This document shows, in pieces, positions 1 through 9,895 of a stretch of 64,000 nt of DNA. Position numbers and translations under genes: made by a program. Under the pieces are notes generated by a model. The model saw nothing but the letters and a program-made list of their open reading frames with translations, ran no database searches and was not told the DNA's origin. The stretch comes from Yamadazyma tenuis (Eukaryota; Ascomycota; Pichiomycetes; Serinales; Debaryomycetaceae), in the NCBI RefSeq assembly GCF_029203305.1, contig NC_089462.1, forward strand, positions 2,107,299 to 2,171,298, written 5' to 3'. The stretch's first letter is position 1; each line of letters starts with the position of its first letter.

Positions 1-741
1 CTTCAGCAGTCCATTTACCTTCGGCACCTTCGTTGGCGGTTCTAGCAGCCTTTTGGCCGTCCAAAGTGGCTTGGGCCAATTTCAATTCCGCCATGTAGTC
101 TTCCAAAGATTTCTTTGGGGTTTGATCAACTACTTCAGCTGCTGCTTCTTCTTCTTCAGCGTCTTGTTCACCGTCAAGTTCATCTTCTAAGGTGGCTTCA
201 CCGTCCTTTGGATCGGTTCTTGGCTTTCTTTGGCCTCCCTTATGAGTTCTAGTGGCATGACGGTCAAAAGATTTCTTGTAGTGGGAAGTTGGAGTAGAGC
301 TTGGACCTGGGACTTCTTTGTTGTTCAACTGTTCCTTGATAGCTCCTTCGTTACCGGTCACTGGCTTCTTCTTCTTGGCCTTAGATGGGTCGGCTTTTGG
401 GGCTTCATCCTTCTTCTTGCTGGAAGTGTTGTTCTTAACTAATTCTCTTGGTGCTAAAGATGGTTCTTCATCTTCCACGTCGTTGCCCAACAAGTGGAAC
501 AAGTTCTGGAGGTCGTTAGTATGCGGTTGAGCTGGTGGTAGGAATTGGTGAGGTTTGGGGTTAACAATGGGGTGGGGAGTGAGTTTTACTAGTATCATGG
601 TTTTCCATGACTGATTTTGCTGCCAACATAAAACCAATGATGAGCCACGTTAAAAGCCCTTCTGAGAGAAATTATTAAAAGAATTATCCTTCACTCGTAT
701 TCTTGAACTCATTGGAAACATACCTTGTTTTGAAATGACAT
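1..741 (-). CDS. STM1: Stm1-like ribosome-binding protein (5' part, runs off the left edge)
   Basis: Exon 1 is 741-724 (ATG plus five codons, MSFQNK). A 218-nt intron follows, and exon 2 runs from 505 to the window edge. The joined protein reads NLFHLLGNDVEDEEPS, then ELVKNNTSSKK, then ADPSKAKKKK and GNEGAIKEQ. These match in order the N-terminus of yeast Stm1 (FDLLGNDVED, SNTSSKK, ADPSKA, GNEGAI). A basic segment and an acidic Glu/Ala-rich stretch follow, then the beginning of the HABP4/PAI-RBP1-type region (KSLEDYMAELK). Stm1 sits in the mRNA channel of idle 80S ribosomes and preserves them during starvation; that role comes from the family. The start was chosen from the exact GTATGT donor, the TACTAAC branch point and the restored N-terminal homology. 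The in-frame ATG at 598 lies inside the intron. The C-terminal part is missing. Confidence 0.9.
506..723 (-). other. Spliceosomal intron in STM1
   Basis: On the minus strand the donor is GTATGT (723-718), the branch point TACTAAC (521-515) and the acceptor CAG (508-506). It interrupts the gene after codon 6 in phase 0. Its size and 5' position are typical of highly expressed translation genes in yeasts. Confidence 0.92.
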
Positions 742-954
742 CTTTAAAGACAATCAACTTTCTTAGTATAACGTCGAGGTTGGAAAATTTTGGTCGCACA
801 TTTTACTTCAAGGCTCACCACTGAAAATTTTTCAGAAGCAGTGGCCTGCGCGTAAACGAGGGCATGGTCTTGCGGTAGGTGTTGCGTATATTTCAGCCTC
901 TACCCCATACTTTGATTTCAATAATATTACTATTAAAAGATACATAATGAAATT

Positions 955-3900
955 TCACGTTTCTTTGATGAAAAGCTCTCCGACCCTGGTAAAGAATGTT
1001 TTTATCGAACCTCTGAGTTCGGCTGACAAAGTTCGGGAGAATAATTTCAAAGTCGATTCGTACATAACGGGAACGTGTTTTCTGAAGTCACTTTCATCAA
1101 GTTCGTAGAACCCTTGGAATATCTCAATGATAACTGGCTTCCAGGTCGACAAGTTCCGTTGTTGATTGGTTTCGTCAAACTCCGAGTACTGTTGGATGAT
1201 ATCCGTACACAAAGGAACAATTGTGTCGATGATATACTCTTTTGACTCTGTATTGGTCTTGTCATCATCACAATACATTCGGAACATAATGTTGATGAAC
1301 ACAGCTGAAGAAGAGCTTTCTTGTTTCAAAAGATTAGGTAATCTCTCAATGATTCCAGCATTCCACAATCTTACTCTCAAGTCATAGTCGTCGTTGAAGT
1401 TTTTGGAAAACTTGAAACTTTCGTTCAAAAGGTCAGCAAGATCTTTCAAGTACTCGTATGGAACCGCTTCGTAAAAGACGTCATTTTCAAAGAGTTCACT
1501 CAAGCTTTCAATCATGAGAAGTTGTAGGACGCACTTCACCACAATTGAGGACTTTTCCTGGTGTTTGGAAAACTGGCTGGTGTCGCCTCCTACAACCTCA
1601 GAAACGTTGGGGTCTTCTTCAACCTCTAGTGACACCTCTTCCGTCTTCAATGGGTCCAAGTCAAAAAGCTCTCTGGCCTCAGTCAATTGGAATAATGTGC
1701 GGAAACAATCAATAATCAACTTCCACTCATCATCATTGAACTTCTCCGCATTCTCAATCAAAAGAGTGTGTAAGCATGATCTACCAATTCTGGCAATAGT
1801 GTCGTTTTCCTGGCACACACAACTAATCAAAAGACTTAAGAAATCAGATGTCCTGCTTCTCAATGATTCAAAGTAATGGGTGAATAAGCCAATCATATTT
1901 CTCAAAGCCTGGATTAACGTTGTTGATAACCAAACGGAGAAGTTGTCATTTGTATCATCAAAGTTGGATAATCCCCATCTGTTGTGCAACACCTCAAATA
2001 TGGGGAATAACAATTCCTTGCAAACAGAGTCCCAGAACAGAGAATCAAAATTCTCTCCATATTCCAACAATATATCAAATAAGTAGGTCAAGGCTCTAGA
2101 TCTTACTTCTAGCTCCTCTCCGTGCATAATGACTTTGTGAAATCCAAACAATACTGGGAACCACAACTTGAGCAACATTTCATCCCGATGTTCAACAGGC
2201 TTATTCAAGTATTCAACAGCGATCTGGTTGTTGATCTTCTGTAAAACACCCAAAGACAATAAGTTGACCCTCTGGTATCTACCGTTCTTGCACAACTCTG
2301 TGAAACAGTTGATCAAGTCACCAAATGCATCTTGATTTCTGACTTCATTCAAGTAGTTCTTGTAAATCCAATCGGCCAACTTGTACGTCCGGTTTACCAA
2401 CAGCTCCTTGTTCTCAGCAGCCGTGACCGTCAAAACCGTGAAAATGGCTTTCCAGCCACTCTTTATGTTAGCCAGCTTAGTCAAAATCATATTGTTCAAA
2501 CACTCCAACACCATATCCTTTATTTCAAGAGAGTCATTATGGTGAACAATGTATTCAAAAGGACTCAAAAACTCTTTCTGGAACTTAAAGTGTGATAACT
2601 CCTCAAGCTCAAAAAAACGATTAGATAATTGTCTTAGAGAGTCAATTGCAAATACAGCCACATTAATGTTGCTGTGACATCCAACTTGGTTGAACACGGT
2701 ACCCATGGCAGACCATAGTTGAGACCATTCAACTCTTATACGAGTCATGTTGTAGTAACAAATATCCACCATCTTCAGCAATGAAAACATTCTTGGGTTC
2801 ACACTTTGACCAGATGATTCAATCTCCTCCAATGCAACTTCGGATAATGCCTTAATGAATTCAACAATACTTTCACCATTTAAACTAGCACTATTCAGAA
2901 ACACCTTGTCAGTTGTAGCACTTAATTCTGAACTCAACAAAAGTTCAGCAACTTCTGGGTGGAGTTTTTGATTGTGATATTTGTTAGAAGCTGTTTGAGA
3001 AGCGGTAGAAGACGATGAAAACAGTCTGAAAAATCCGCCTGATTGTCTATGGTTGTTGGTTTCAAATGACGCTCTATTCACGAGTTTGGCAGTTGACACA
3101 TCAGGAATCGTTTCCTGATCAATACCTCTAGAAATCAACTGAAGTCTCTCCAATTGGGAAATGGATGTTAATACTTGGATCCAACTTGACTTTAAATAGT
3201 TACCCTCAGAAATAGCAATTTCAAGTAAGATGTGAATGGCGTCGACATTTTTGGGTTTCATTTCTTCGTAGTTATTCAAATTCTCAAATTGAACAAGAGC
3301 TCCAATAAAAGATTTCATGCCATAGTCCAAATCAAACATGCACCCGATCTTTATAGAAAGCTTGATACCTTCCAAGCAAATCTTGGTGACATCAACTTCA
3401 TCATATTCCTTGAATGGAGGTGTCAAACCAGCCAAAATAGACATCCAAAGAGTGTCAAAGATCGACTTGACGTGATACACACTCGTGGCCTGATAGAAAA
3501 CACCACCTTGCGAGTCGTCTCTTGTCTTTTTCCCCAAGTCTCTCACCAACTTCTCAGTCTTTGTGGACATTTCTTTCGACGCATAAAAGTAAGCTTCACG
3601 ATCCAAATCTCGGCCTCCAAAGAGTCCACCCGATTGGGTTTGAGGTAATTGAAGGTCTCCAGCTAACAATGCAGCATGCTGTTCACTCTGTAACTTAATC
3701 TCGTTGTGGGCGATTTCATTGTAAATGACTTCCAAGTAATCCTTAGGAATATCTTTTCCGTCATCAATACCAGCGTTGTTGGCAATAAAACTTTCTAATG
3801 TCATTCTCTTTTTGATCTGGGGCGAATGTAAGTCGGTATTCAACAAGATAACAGAGTAAGACAAAACGTAGGCCGATTCGGCATTGGCAAGAATGCCAGA

Positions 3901-6366
3901 ATTACCCAGAACATATCTTTCAGCGAACTTCAACATGAATCTATCAATCTTTTGAGCTTCTCCGGGCAATCTAAATGCTTGTAAAAAGGTTCTCATTGCA
4001 TCAACAAAAGACATATTGGCGAAATCCATAAGATCAACGAACGAATGCATAGTGGCTATGCAGTCATCTGTGCCTTCTCCTAAGTACTCTCCGATAACCG
4101 CTTTATCAAGACCATCTGTTTCCAACAAAAATCTGGCAACATCTTGGGGTTCTTTGGATTCAATGAATCCATTTGCGAGGAAGTATTGCACCCCTTTTTT
4201 GGCTTTTTGATTGAACTGCTTTATACCTTCCAATAATGCCTTCTTCCGCTGTTTCAAACTTTCGAATTGAGTTGGATCATCAGATTCTGTTACACTGGTA
4301 TCGTTACCATTCACAAAAGACGCATTTCTTGATTCACCATTACTTGGAGTTTCAGAAGTAGCAGTGCTCGATCTGTGTCTGTTCAAAGAAAGATGACTTA
4401 AGGAGATATTGCGGAACGTTTTACCATTTGGGGTAGATGAATTGAAACCTTTCTGAGCCCAGGTGTACAAGGATCTCAAGAAAGCTACCGAACAGTTGAT
4501 AGAAGTCATTTTGAGGGCATACTCCAATGGGAAATGAGTGTAGATTTCAGAAGCTGGAGGTCTAGATTGCATAGTGGTGCTGATCAAGTTGGAGATCTTG
4601 GAAGGATCGTATAAGGAAACACCCTTACCTCTATTTTCTCTAAAAGCTATCATTTGTTGTTGCGTAACCTCAACCCGAGCCAACGATAGTTTGGTCAAAT
4701 AGTCAATCACCTTTTCACAGATGTTAGGCATGTTGGTATCACAATCGTAGTTCAAGTAGAACTCTATAATGCATCTTGAATCGTTACACAATCGTTCAAT
4801 GATTGAAAGTAAATACCTTTTTTGGTGTGGTGTGGAGGTCTTCATCTCTGATACTGGAAAGTATATTTCGTCAAAGAAAACAGGGATTTCACGTTTGAAT
4901 TCAGACCTAAGATTTGAAATTATCAACCAAAAGATTTCTAATGACAACTCAAATACTGGAGCAATCGGAGAGGCAGAATTTCTGGATAATGAAAGGCACA
5001 AATATTGTCTGACGGCATTTATCAATCGAGTTTGACCTTCAGTCGAACTCGAAGGTAATACCACATCTCTGCTCAAAAATATGTCAATGTACTGCTTCAA
5101 AATTGTGTGAATGATATTCAATGACAACAATTTAGACCGCACCGAATGACTTCTCATATCCAATGTCTCAGTCTCAACGTCCTTCACCGACAATCTACAC
5201 ATAGCCCTGAAGATCAAAAAGGCGTCTTTGACAACCACATCTTCATGGCTGTGGCCATTGGTTGCCGTATCCAAGTCAATATTTTCGTTTGTCAATCTCT
5301 CCAAGTTCTCAAGAGTTAATCTTTGTTCAGATGCGTCTTCAGAAACTGTCCCCACATCTTCATTGCTGAAATTTGCTGGTGTTTTGATGTTCAACACACT
5401 ATCACTGGCTCCTTTTTTGGTTAAACCAGCATCAACAACTCTCTGGAAAACGGTCCCAATAACCTGCGTTAAAATCCCTTGGGCCACCGACTGGTTTCTT
5501 GGATTCAACGAGAAGATGAACACATTATATATCTGCCTGACAGCTTTCAAAAGAGAAGCCCCATGGCATGGCATCGACACAATACTTTGCAATAATGCTC
5601 TCACGACCTGAAGCTCAACTTCGAGATCGGTTCCTTCTCCATCAAAGCACGATGCAATCACCTCCACCGAATCATTGGTGAGCTTGATTTTGTCATCTTC
5701 ATCTTCAAACTGACTATAATCGAAGAGCTTGGCAAAAAGATCAATGGCGATGGACTTGAGATGAGGGTGGGAGGACTCACACACGGTTTTTAACGCTCCA
5801 AATACCAAATGAGGGTCTCTGGAGTTGGAATCATTGATGGAATCAAGCCCTTTTTGCACGGCTTGTCTCAATGCTTCATTCTTCTTGGCTTCCTTGCTTT
5901 CAAGAATCGACTCGAACGGCCGCTTGAAGATGTTGCTGTTTTCAAGAGTGGCTGCTGCAGAGAAAACCGAAGTTGTTGATGTTTGACGGGTATGAGAGAC
6001 ATTGTCTCTTGAAGAAGGGGGCACTTCCAGGCTATGGATGGAGTTTGCTTGATCTGGTTCCTCAATTATTGGGGTGATGGCTTCGGAAGTAGTTTCGGGG
6101 GTAGGCATATGTTCATTTAAGTCAACAGTATCCATGATGTCATTTTCAGCTGTTGAATCAACGTTTCCATTAGAACCTTCGACATGGCCGTTTTGCGCAA
6201 CATCCCCTGCGGTCAGAGGCTCCGATGGAATTGTAGGGTGTGGTTCTAAGCCGTTCTTGGAATCTAGATCTAGTGTAGGCAGGTCATTTTTCACTTCATC
6301 TGAGTTAGATTGTGATTTGCTCTCCGAGTCTGCAGAGCTGATCTCTATTTCTGACATGGTTTGCAA
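955..6366 (-). CDS. SEC7: Sec7 ARF guanine-nucleotide exchange factor (trans-Golgi)
   Basis: The protein has 1,803 residues if started at the first ATG (MQTMSE...); codon 4 is an equally plausible start. The first ~190 residues are acidic and low-complexity. DCB/HUS-type helical regions follow; then the Sec7 catalytic domain at about 705-895 (ALLEGIKQFNQKAKKG, HSFVDLMDFANMSFVDAM, FRLPGEAQKIDRFM), and long HDS helical repeats to the end. The glutamic-finger residue is about Glu803 in GEAQKIDR. Sec7 exchanges GDP for GTP on Arf1 at the trans-Golgi and drives vesicle formation. The length is close to other fungal Sec7 proteins (about 1,800-2,000). It is transcribed toward STM1, with 213 bp between its stop codon and the STM1 start. 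No intron was seen. Confidence 0.96.
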   Translation of the reverse strand: MQTMSEIEISSADSESKSQSNSDEVKNDLPTLDLDSKNGLEPHPTIPSEPLTAGDVAQNGHVEGSNGNVDSTAENDIMDTVDLNEHMPTPETTSEAITPIIEEPDQANSIHSLEVPPSSRDNVSHTRQTSTTSVFSAAATLENSNIFKRPFESILESKEAKKNEALRQAVQKGLDSINDSNSRDPHLVFGALKTVCESSHPHLKSIAIDLFAKLFDYSQFEDEDDKIKLTNDSVEVIASCFDGEGTDLEVELQVVRALLQSIVSMPCHGASLLKAVRQIYNVFIFSLNPRNQSVAQGILTQVIGTVFQRVVDAGLTKKGASDSVLNIKTPANFSNEDVGTVSEDASEQRLTLENLERLTNENIDLDTATNGHSHEDVVVKDAFLIFRAMCRLSVKDVETETLDMRSHSVRSKLLSLNIIHTILKQYIDIFLSRDVVLPSSSTEGQTRLINAVRQYLCLSLSRNSASPIAPVFELSLEIFWLIISNLRSEFKREIPVFFDEIYFPVSEMKTSTPHQKRYLLSIIERLCNDSRCIIEFYLNYDCDTNMPNICEKVIDYLTKLSLARVEVTQQQMIAFRENRGKGVSLYDPSKISNLISTTMQSRPPASEIYTHFPLEYALKMTSINCSVAFLRSLYTWAQKGFNSSTPNGKTFRNISLSHLSLNRHRSSTATSETPSNGESRNASFVNGNDTSVTESDDPTQFESLKQRKKALLEGIKQFNQKAKKGVQYFLANGFIESKEPQDVARFLLETDGLDKAVIGEYLGEGTDDCIATMHSFVDLMDFANMSFVDAMRTFLQAFRLPGEAQKIDRFMLKFAERYVLGNSGILANAESAYVLSYSVILLNTDLHSPQIKKRMTLESFIANNAGIDDGKDIPKDYLEVIYNEIAHNEIKLQSEQHAALLAGDLQLPQTQSGGLFGGRDLDREAYFYASKEMSTKTEKLVRDLGKKTRDDSQGGVFYQATSVYHVKSIFDTLWMSILAGLTPPFKEYDEVDVTKICLEGIKLSIKIGCMFDLDYGMKSFIGALVQFENLNNYEEMKPKNVDAIHILLEIAISEGNYLKSSWIQVLTSISQLERLQLISRGIDQETIPDVSTAKLVNRASFETNNHRQSGGFFRLFSSSSTASQTASNKYHNQKLHPEVAELLLSSELSATTDKVFLNSASLNGESIVEFIKALSEVALEEIESSGQSVNPRMFSLLKMVDICYYNMTRIRVEWSQLWSAMGTVFNQVGCHSNINVAVFAIDSLRQLSNRFFELEELSHFKFQKEFLSPFEYIVHHNDSLEIKDMVLECLNNMILTKLANIKSGWKAIFTVLTVTAAENKELLVNRTYKLADWIYKNYLNEVRNQDAFGDLINCFTELCKNGRYQRVNLLSLGVLQKINNQIAVEYLNKPVEHRDEMLLKLWFPVLFGFHKVIMHGEELEVRSRALTYLFDILLEYGENFDSLFWDSVCKELLFPIFEVLHNRWGLSNFDDTNDNFSVWLSTTLIQALRNMIGLFTHYFESLRSRTSDFLSLLISCVCQENDTIARIGRSCLHTLLIENAEKFNDDEWKLIIDCFRTLFQLTEARELFDLDPLKTEEVSLEVEEDPNVSEVVGGDTSQFSKHQEKSSIVVKCVLQLLMIESLSELFENDVFYEAVPYEYLKDLADLLNESFKFSKNFNDDYDLRVRLWNAGIIERLPNLLKQESSSSAVFINIMFRMYCDDDKTNTESKEYIIDTIVPLCTDIIQQYSEFDETNQQRNLSTWKPVIIEIFQGFYELDESDFRKHVPVMYESTLKLFSRTLSAELRGSIKTFFTRVGELFIKET

Positions 6367-6795
6367 AACACAAGGACAGGCACAAACGCAATTGGTGAGG
6401 GGGTAATTGACGGCAATTGAAGGTGCGATAAATCACTTGGCCAAGTTTTGGTGATTTCACTGCAAATGAATTTGTTGTTAGTTGTTCCCAAAATGTTTTT
6501 GTCGAGGCAAAAAGCGAGCGCCAATGGGGATTTGGCGGTTCACGACGGTGTTATCCTGTGGTCGGGTCGGCGCCGCGACCTGGTCGTGCAACGCTGATAC
6601 CGTGCCTACTTAGCATCTACCGTATTTTATGTCAAGGAGAACTAGAGTTGAATTACTTGGGGGTAGTTTATCTAAGGCTGGGGACCAACCGATAGTGCAG
6701 GAGTTTTTCTCCTCAGGTAAAAGGATTGTTGAATTTACCAAGATCACATTATGTAAATTTCGCAGCCAGTGACTACAGTATGTATTTAACAGTAT
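6367..6795. promoter_or_regulatory. SEC7 upstream region / beta-mannosidase 3' region
   Basis: This 429-bp segment has no supported gene. It must hold the SEC7 promoter (minus strand, next to 6366) and the 3' end of the beta-mannosidase gene, which stops at 6796. A GC-rich patch lies at about 6530-6600. No named site could be assigned with confidence. Confidence 0.5.
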
Positions 6796-9393
6796 TTACT
6801 GATAATATCTGATTCGAATGTTGTCTGTAGCAAAGATCCCCTTGGACTTGACGACCTTAGACTCACCAGGAAAAATATCAAACCCGTTATCGTCCAAGTA
6901 TATATCGTTTTCGGTGATGATTTCTACTCCTTTCACGGGCTTATTGGTGGACAAGGTGATGGAACCATCTTTAACCACCTTTTCGATCTTTCTGTCAGGG
7001 AAAAAGAGATACTTCAATGGCTGAGGCCAATCTGCTCCAGCAGCAAGCACCGATCCTTCCTCGTCATAGAAGGTACCATGTGCCACTATTGGAATTTCCG
7101 TGTCTAGCTCGTACTGTTTGAAGATCTCAGTGGACTGATTAGCTTTCAAAATCACCTTTTGATCTTCCAAGCTCTTTAGCTTCTCTCCTGTCGTTACATG
7201 GTAGAGATCGACTTTGAAAACTGCCTTAATATCGCTGGTTGTACCATTTACACCCCAGATATCCAAGAAATATTGAGTAGTATTATAGTTGAAGGGAATA
7301 CTGTACTTGGCATTTGAGTTACTTGCACCGTTTTCCTTTTTGATTCCAGTTCTGTAGAATCCCACGACAATAGGAGCACTTTCTTTCTTGATAGAGTAAT
7401 AAGCTAGTTTGGGCCTTTTCTTGAAATCGGCAATAGCCCAAGAAGCACATGGCCAACAATCGTTAATTTGCCAGACCAAAGCACCAGCACTGTATCGCTT
7501 ACCATCACCTCTCCATTCTCTTCTCCAGCATCTGTAGGCGTAAGCTAAGCATTCTGCTTGCATCAACTGAGTGGCATAGATCCAAGAGTCAAGATCACTG
7601 CCAGTCATTTTGACATTTTCGGTGACATATGAGGCCAATCTCCTTTCAAACACGTCGGACTTGTTGTGGTGGTCAATCATATACGACTGGGGGTACCGGT
7701 ATTTTGGATCGGTGATACACTCCTCGTAGGTCTTCAAAGCAGGAGCACCTTCCATTCCAAACTCAGAAACAAACCGTCCTCCAAGTTTATCCCAATCTTG
7801 GTATTTCTCTTGAGTTCCGTGCCAAACGTTCCACTGGTGGATGTCACCAGCAGTTTCGTCTTTGTAACTGGAACCCCCCCAAGGAGACCCAGGGTGATAA
7901 GGAACTGCCGGAGAGTACTGAGACACAAGTTTGGGAAAGGATTTCTCATAGCGCTTTTTTCCAAAGAAAGTTTCGTCTGTAAGCTTGAATCTATCGGCCG
8001 ACTGGTAGTCTTCATTGTTACCACAGTATAACGCAATGCTGCAGTAGTTTCTAAGTCGTTTCAACTGGCAAATCACTTCTTTTTCAACCGATTCTTCAAA
8101 CTCCTTGTACCCAGGGTATTGGGCACAAGCGAACATCATGTCATGCCAGACCAAAAGCCCAAGCCGGTCACACTCTTGGTAGAAAATGTCTTGTTCAAAG
8201 TATCCACCTCCCCAAATCCTGACCATATTCTGGTTCCCATTAACCATTAGTTCAAGCCATTCGGTATAGTCTTTTGGGGTCAAACAAGTTTGAAACGAGT
8301 GAGCAGGAATCCAGTTAGAACCGTTACTGTACACGGGGACTCCGTTAACACGAAAGTAGAAACTGGCACCGGGCTGGTCTGCAAATGGCTCTTGGATCAA
8401 TTCGACGCTTCTGAGTCCCACCTTCTTGGTGACTGAGTGGATCACGTGACCGTCCACTACAATTGTCAACTCGAAGTCATATAGAGCAGGGGTTCCATGA
8501 GTATGGGGGAACCATAACTGGGGCAGTTCCAAATACAATTTGGTCGAGTTTTCTCCTATTTTCAATTCTTGGCCCTTCTCGGACGCAACTGTTTCCCCAC
8601 TTGGTGATAACACATTGATTTGCAATGCCGCATCGGCTGCAAATCCGCAGATCGTTGTTTTGACGTCGATGGAAGCATTCAATTCGTCTGTAATTCCTAC
8701 GTCCACAAACACCTCGTCGATTGACAAATCATACGAAACAAACTTGATCGGACGATAGGGGCCACATGTCATCAAAAGGGGACCCCAATCCCAACCATAG
8801 TGGTATTGGGCTTTCCGGACGTGGGTTCTGGACGTTTCTCCGTTGGAACATCCATGCCAACCAAATTTCTTCTCAAGCTCTCGGCCCTTTACTATAGCAG
8901 AATAAAAGTATATTCTAAGCTCATTTTCTTCGCCAAATTTTATGTATTTTCCCACATCTGCTTTGTAGTGCACAAACATGTTATCAGTGGATATAATTTT
9001 GCGACCGTTGAGAAAAACATCAGCAAAAGTGTCAAGGCCTTCAAACACTAATTCGTGCACCTTGAGCTTCAGAACCGAAGCCTCTGGGGTAAAACTGACC
9101 TTATACTCCCAGTCTTTAAGTCCTACCCATTGAACCAATTTCTCGTTGTCGTCAAGAAAAGGGTCAGGAATAAGCCCATTTTCAATAAGATCAGGGTGAA
9201 TTTCAGTGGTCTCTGCTCCTTTTCTAGAGGGCTTCCAATCTTCATCTCCGGCTTGACGGAAGCTCCAGTTCTTTAATGTTTGCTGGGTCAATTGCAACAT
9301 TTTAATGATATTATCAAAAGGGCCGGAGTGAAAGCGGGATTTATATGCTGAGGGGGTCACCCCTCCTACCGGGAAACGGTATTTGGTTGCCAT
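6796..9393 (-). CDS. GH2 beta-mannosidase, intracellular
   Basis: The protein has 865 residues, the usual size for fungal mannosidase-B-type GH2 enzymes. In order it shows the N-terminal jelly-roll (WVGLKDWEYKVSF, ADVFLNGRKI), the immunoglobulin-like linker, and the TIM barrel. The catalytic acid/base is Glu461 in YCGNNED and the nucleophile is Glu544 in VSEFGMEG; WGGGYFEQD and WQINDCWP are further family signatures. The enzyme releases beta-D-mannose from the non-reducing ends of beta-mannosides. No signal peptide is visible (MATKYRFPVGG), so the substrate must be imported or made internally. The next gene upstream on the same strand is a sugar permease, which fits a two-gene uptake-and-hydrolysis pair. 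Substrate choice between mannobiose and N-glycan-type Man-beta-GlcNAc cannot be decided from sequence. Confidence 0.93.
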   Translation of the reverse strand: MATKYRFPVGGVTPSAYKSRFHSGPFDNIIKMLQLTQQTLKNWSFRQAGDEDWKPSRKGAETTEIHPDLIENGLIPDPFLDDNEKLVQWVGLKDWEYKVSFTPEASVLKLKVHELVFEGLDTFADVFLNGRKIISTDNMFVHYKADVGKYIKFGEENELRIYFYSAIVKGRELEKKFGWHGCSNGETSRTHVRKAQYHYGWDWGPLLMTCGPYRPIKFVSYDLSIDEVFVDVGITDELNASIDVKTTICGFAADAALQINVLSPSGETVASEKGQELKIGENSTKLYLELPQLWFPHTHGTPALYDFELTIVVDGHVIHSVTKKVGLRSVELIQEPFADQPGASFYFRVNGVPVYSNGSNWIPAHSFQTCLTPKDYTEWLELMVNGNQNMVRIWGGGYFEQDIFYQECDRLGLLVWHDMMFACAQYPGYKEFEESVEKEVICQLKRLRNYCSIALYCGNNEDYQSADRFKLTDETFFGKKRYEKSFPKLVSQYSPAVPYHPGSPWGGSSYKDETAGDIHQWNVWHGTQEKYQDWDKLGGRFVSEFGMEGAPALKTYEECITDPKYRYPQSYMIDHHNKSDVFERRLASYVTENVKMTGSDLDSWIYATQLMQAECLAYAYRCWRREWRGDGKRYSAGALVWQINDCWPCASWAIADFKKRPKLAYYSIKKESAPIVVGFYRTGIKKENGASNSNAKYSIPFNYNTTQYFLDIWGVNGTTSDIKAVFKVDLYHVTTGEKLKSLEDQKVILKANQSTEIFKQYELDTEIPIVAHGTFYDEEGSVLAAGADWPQPLKYLFFPDRKIEKVVKDGSITLSTNKPVKGVEIITENDIYLDDNGFDIFPGESKVVKSKGIFATDNIRIRYYQ

Positions 9394-9895
9394 GTAATCT
9401 GGTATACGGCAAATTGAAGTTGGAAAGGGGGTTGTTTCGGGTGGGGGTTATCTTAGAGACTTACTGAGTTTGGCTCAATGGACAGCGGGCACAATTTCCG
9501 TATTTCCTATTGGGTATATGCCCCCATTCGCTTCTATCATGGCAATTGACCCCCATTCTTATCTCCTCTTCTTGCAAGTACCCCCATCACCCTCCTCATC
9601 ACTTTACTATCTTCTGGGTACCTGATGCTGCCCCCACTTGTACTTGCTTATCTTATCTTCACCATCTCAATAGTTTGCAGTCGTGGCAAAGAGCTGAACT
9701 AGTGAAAAATTCTTGACCTCGTCCCAATCTTTCATTAGGTTATCAGTTTGGCTGTCTGTATCTAAGCGTCTACCTACACTCAAACTCTGTACCAAAGCAC
9801 ATGTCTACAGTAAGGATTTTTCGGTGGGTTTAAGGGTCAATACAAAGCTTTTCAAGTTCTCGATATAAATTCACAATATAACACTAATTTAACAA
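9394..9895 (-). promoter_or_regulatory. Beta-mannosidase promoter with G-tract array and GATAAG sites
   Basis: This is a 502-bp intergenic segment. On the plus strand CCCCCAT occurs at 9521-9527, 9550-9556 and 9581-9587, and CCCCCAC at 9631-9637; on the coding strand these read ATGGGGG. CTTATC (GATAAG on the minus strand) occurs at 9558-9563, 9647-9652 and 9652-9657. The same ATGGGGG motif at 29-bp spacing is found upstream of the permease. Binding by a C2H2 factor (G-tracts) and GATA factors is inferred from the motifs only. Confidence 0.5.
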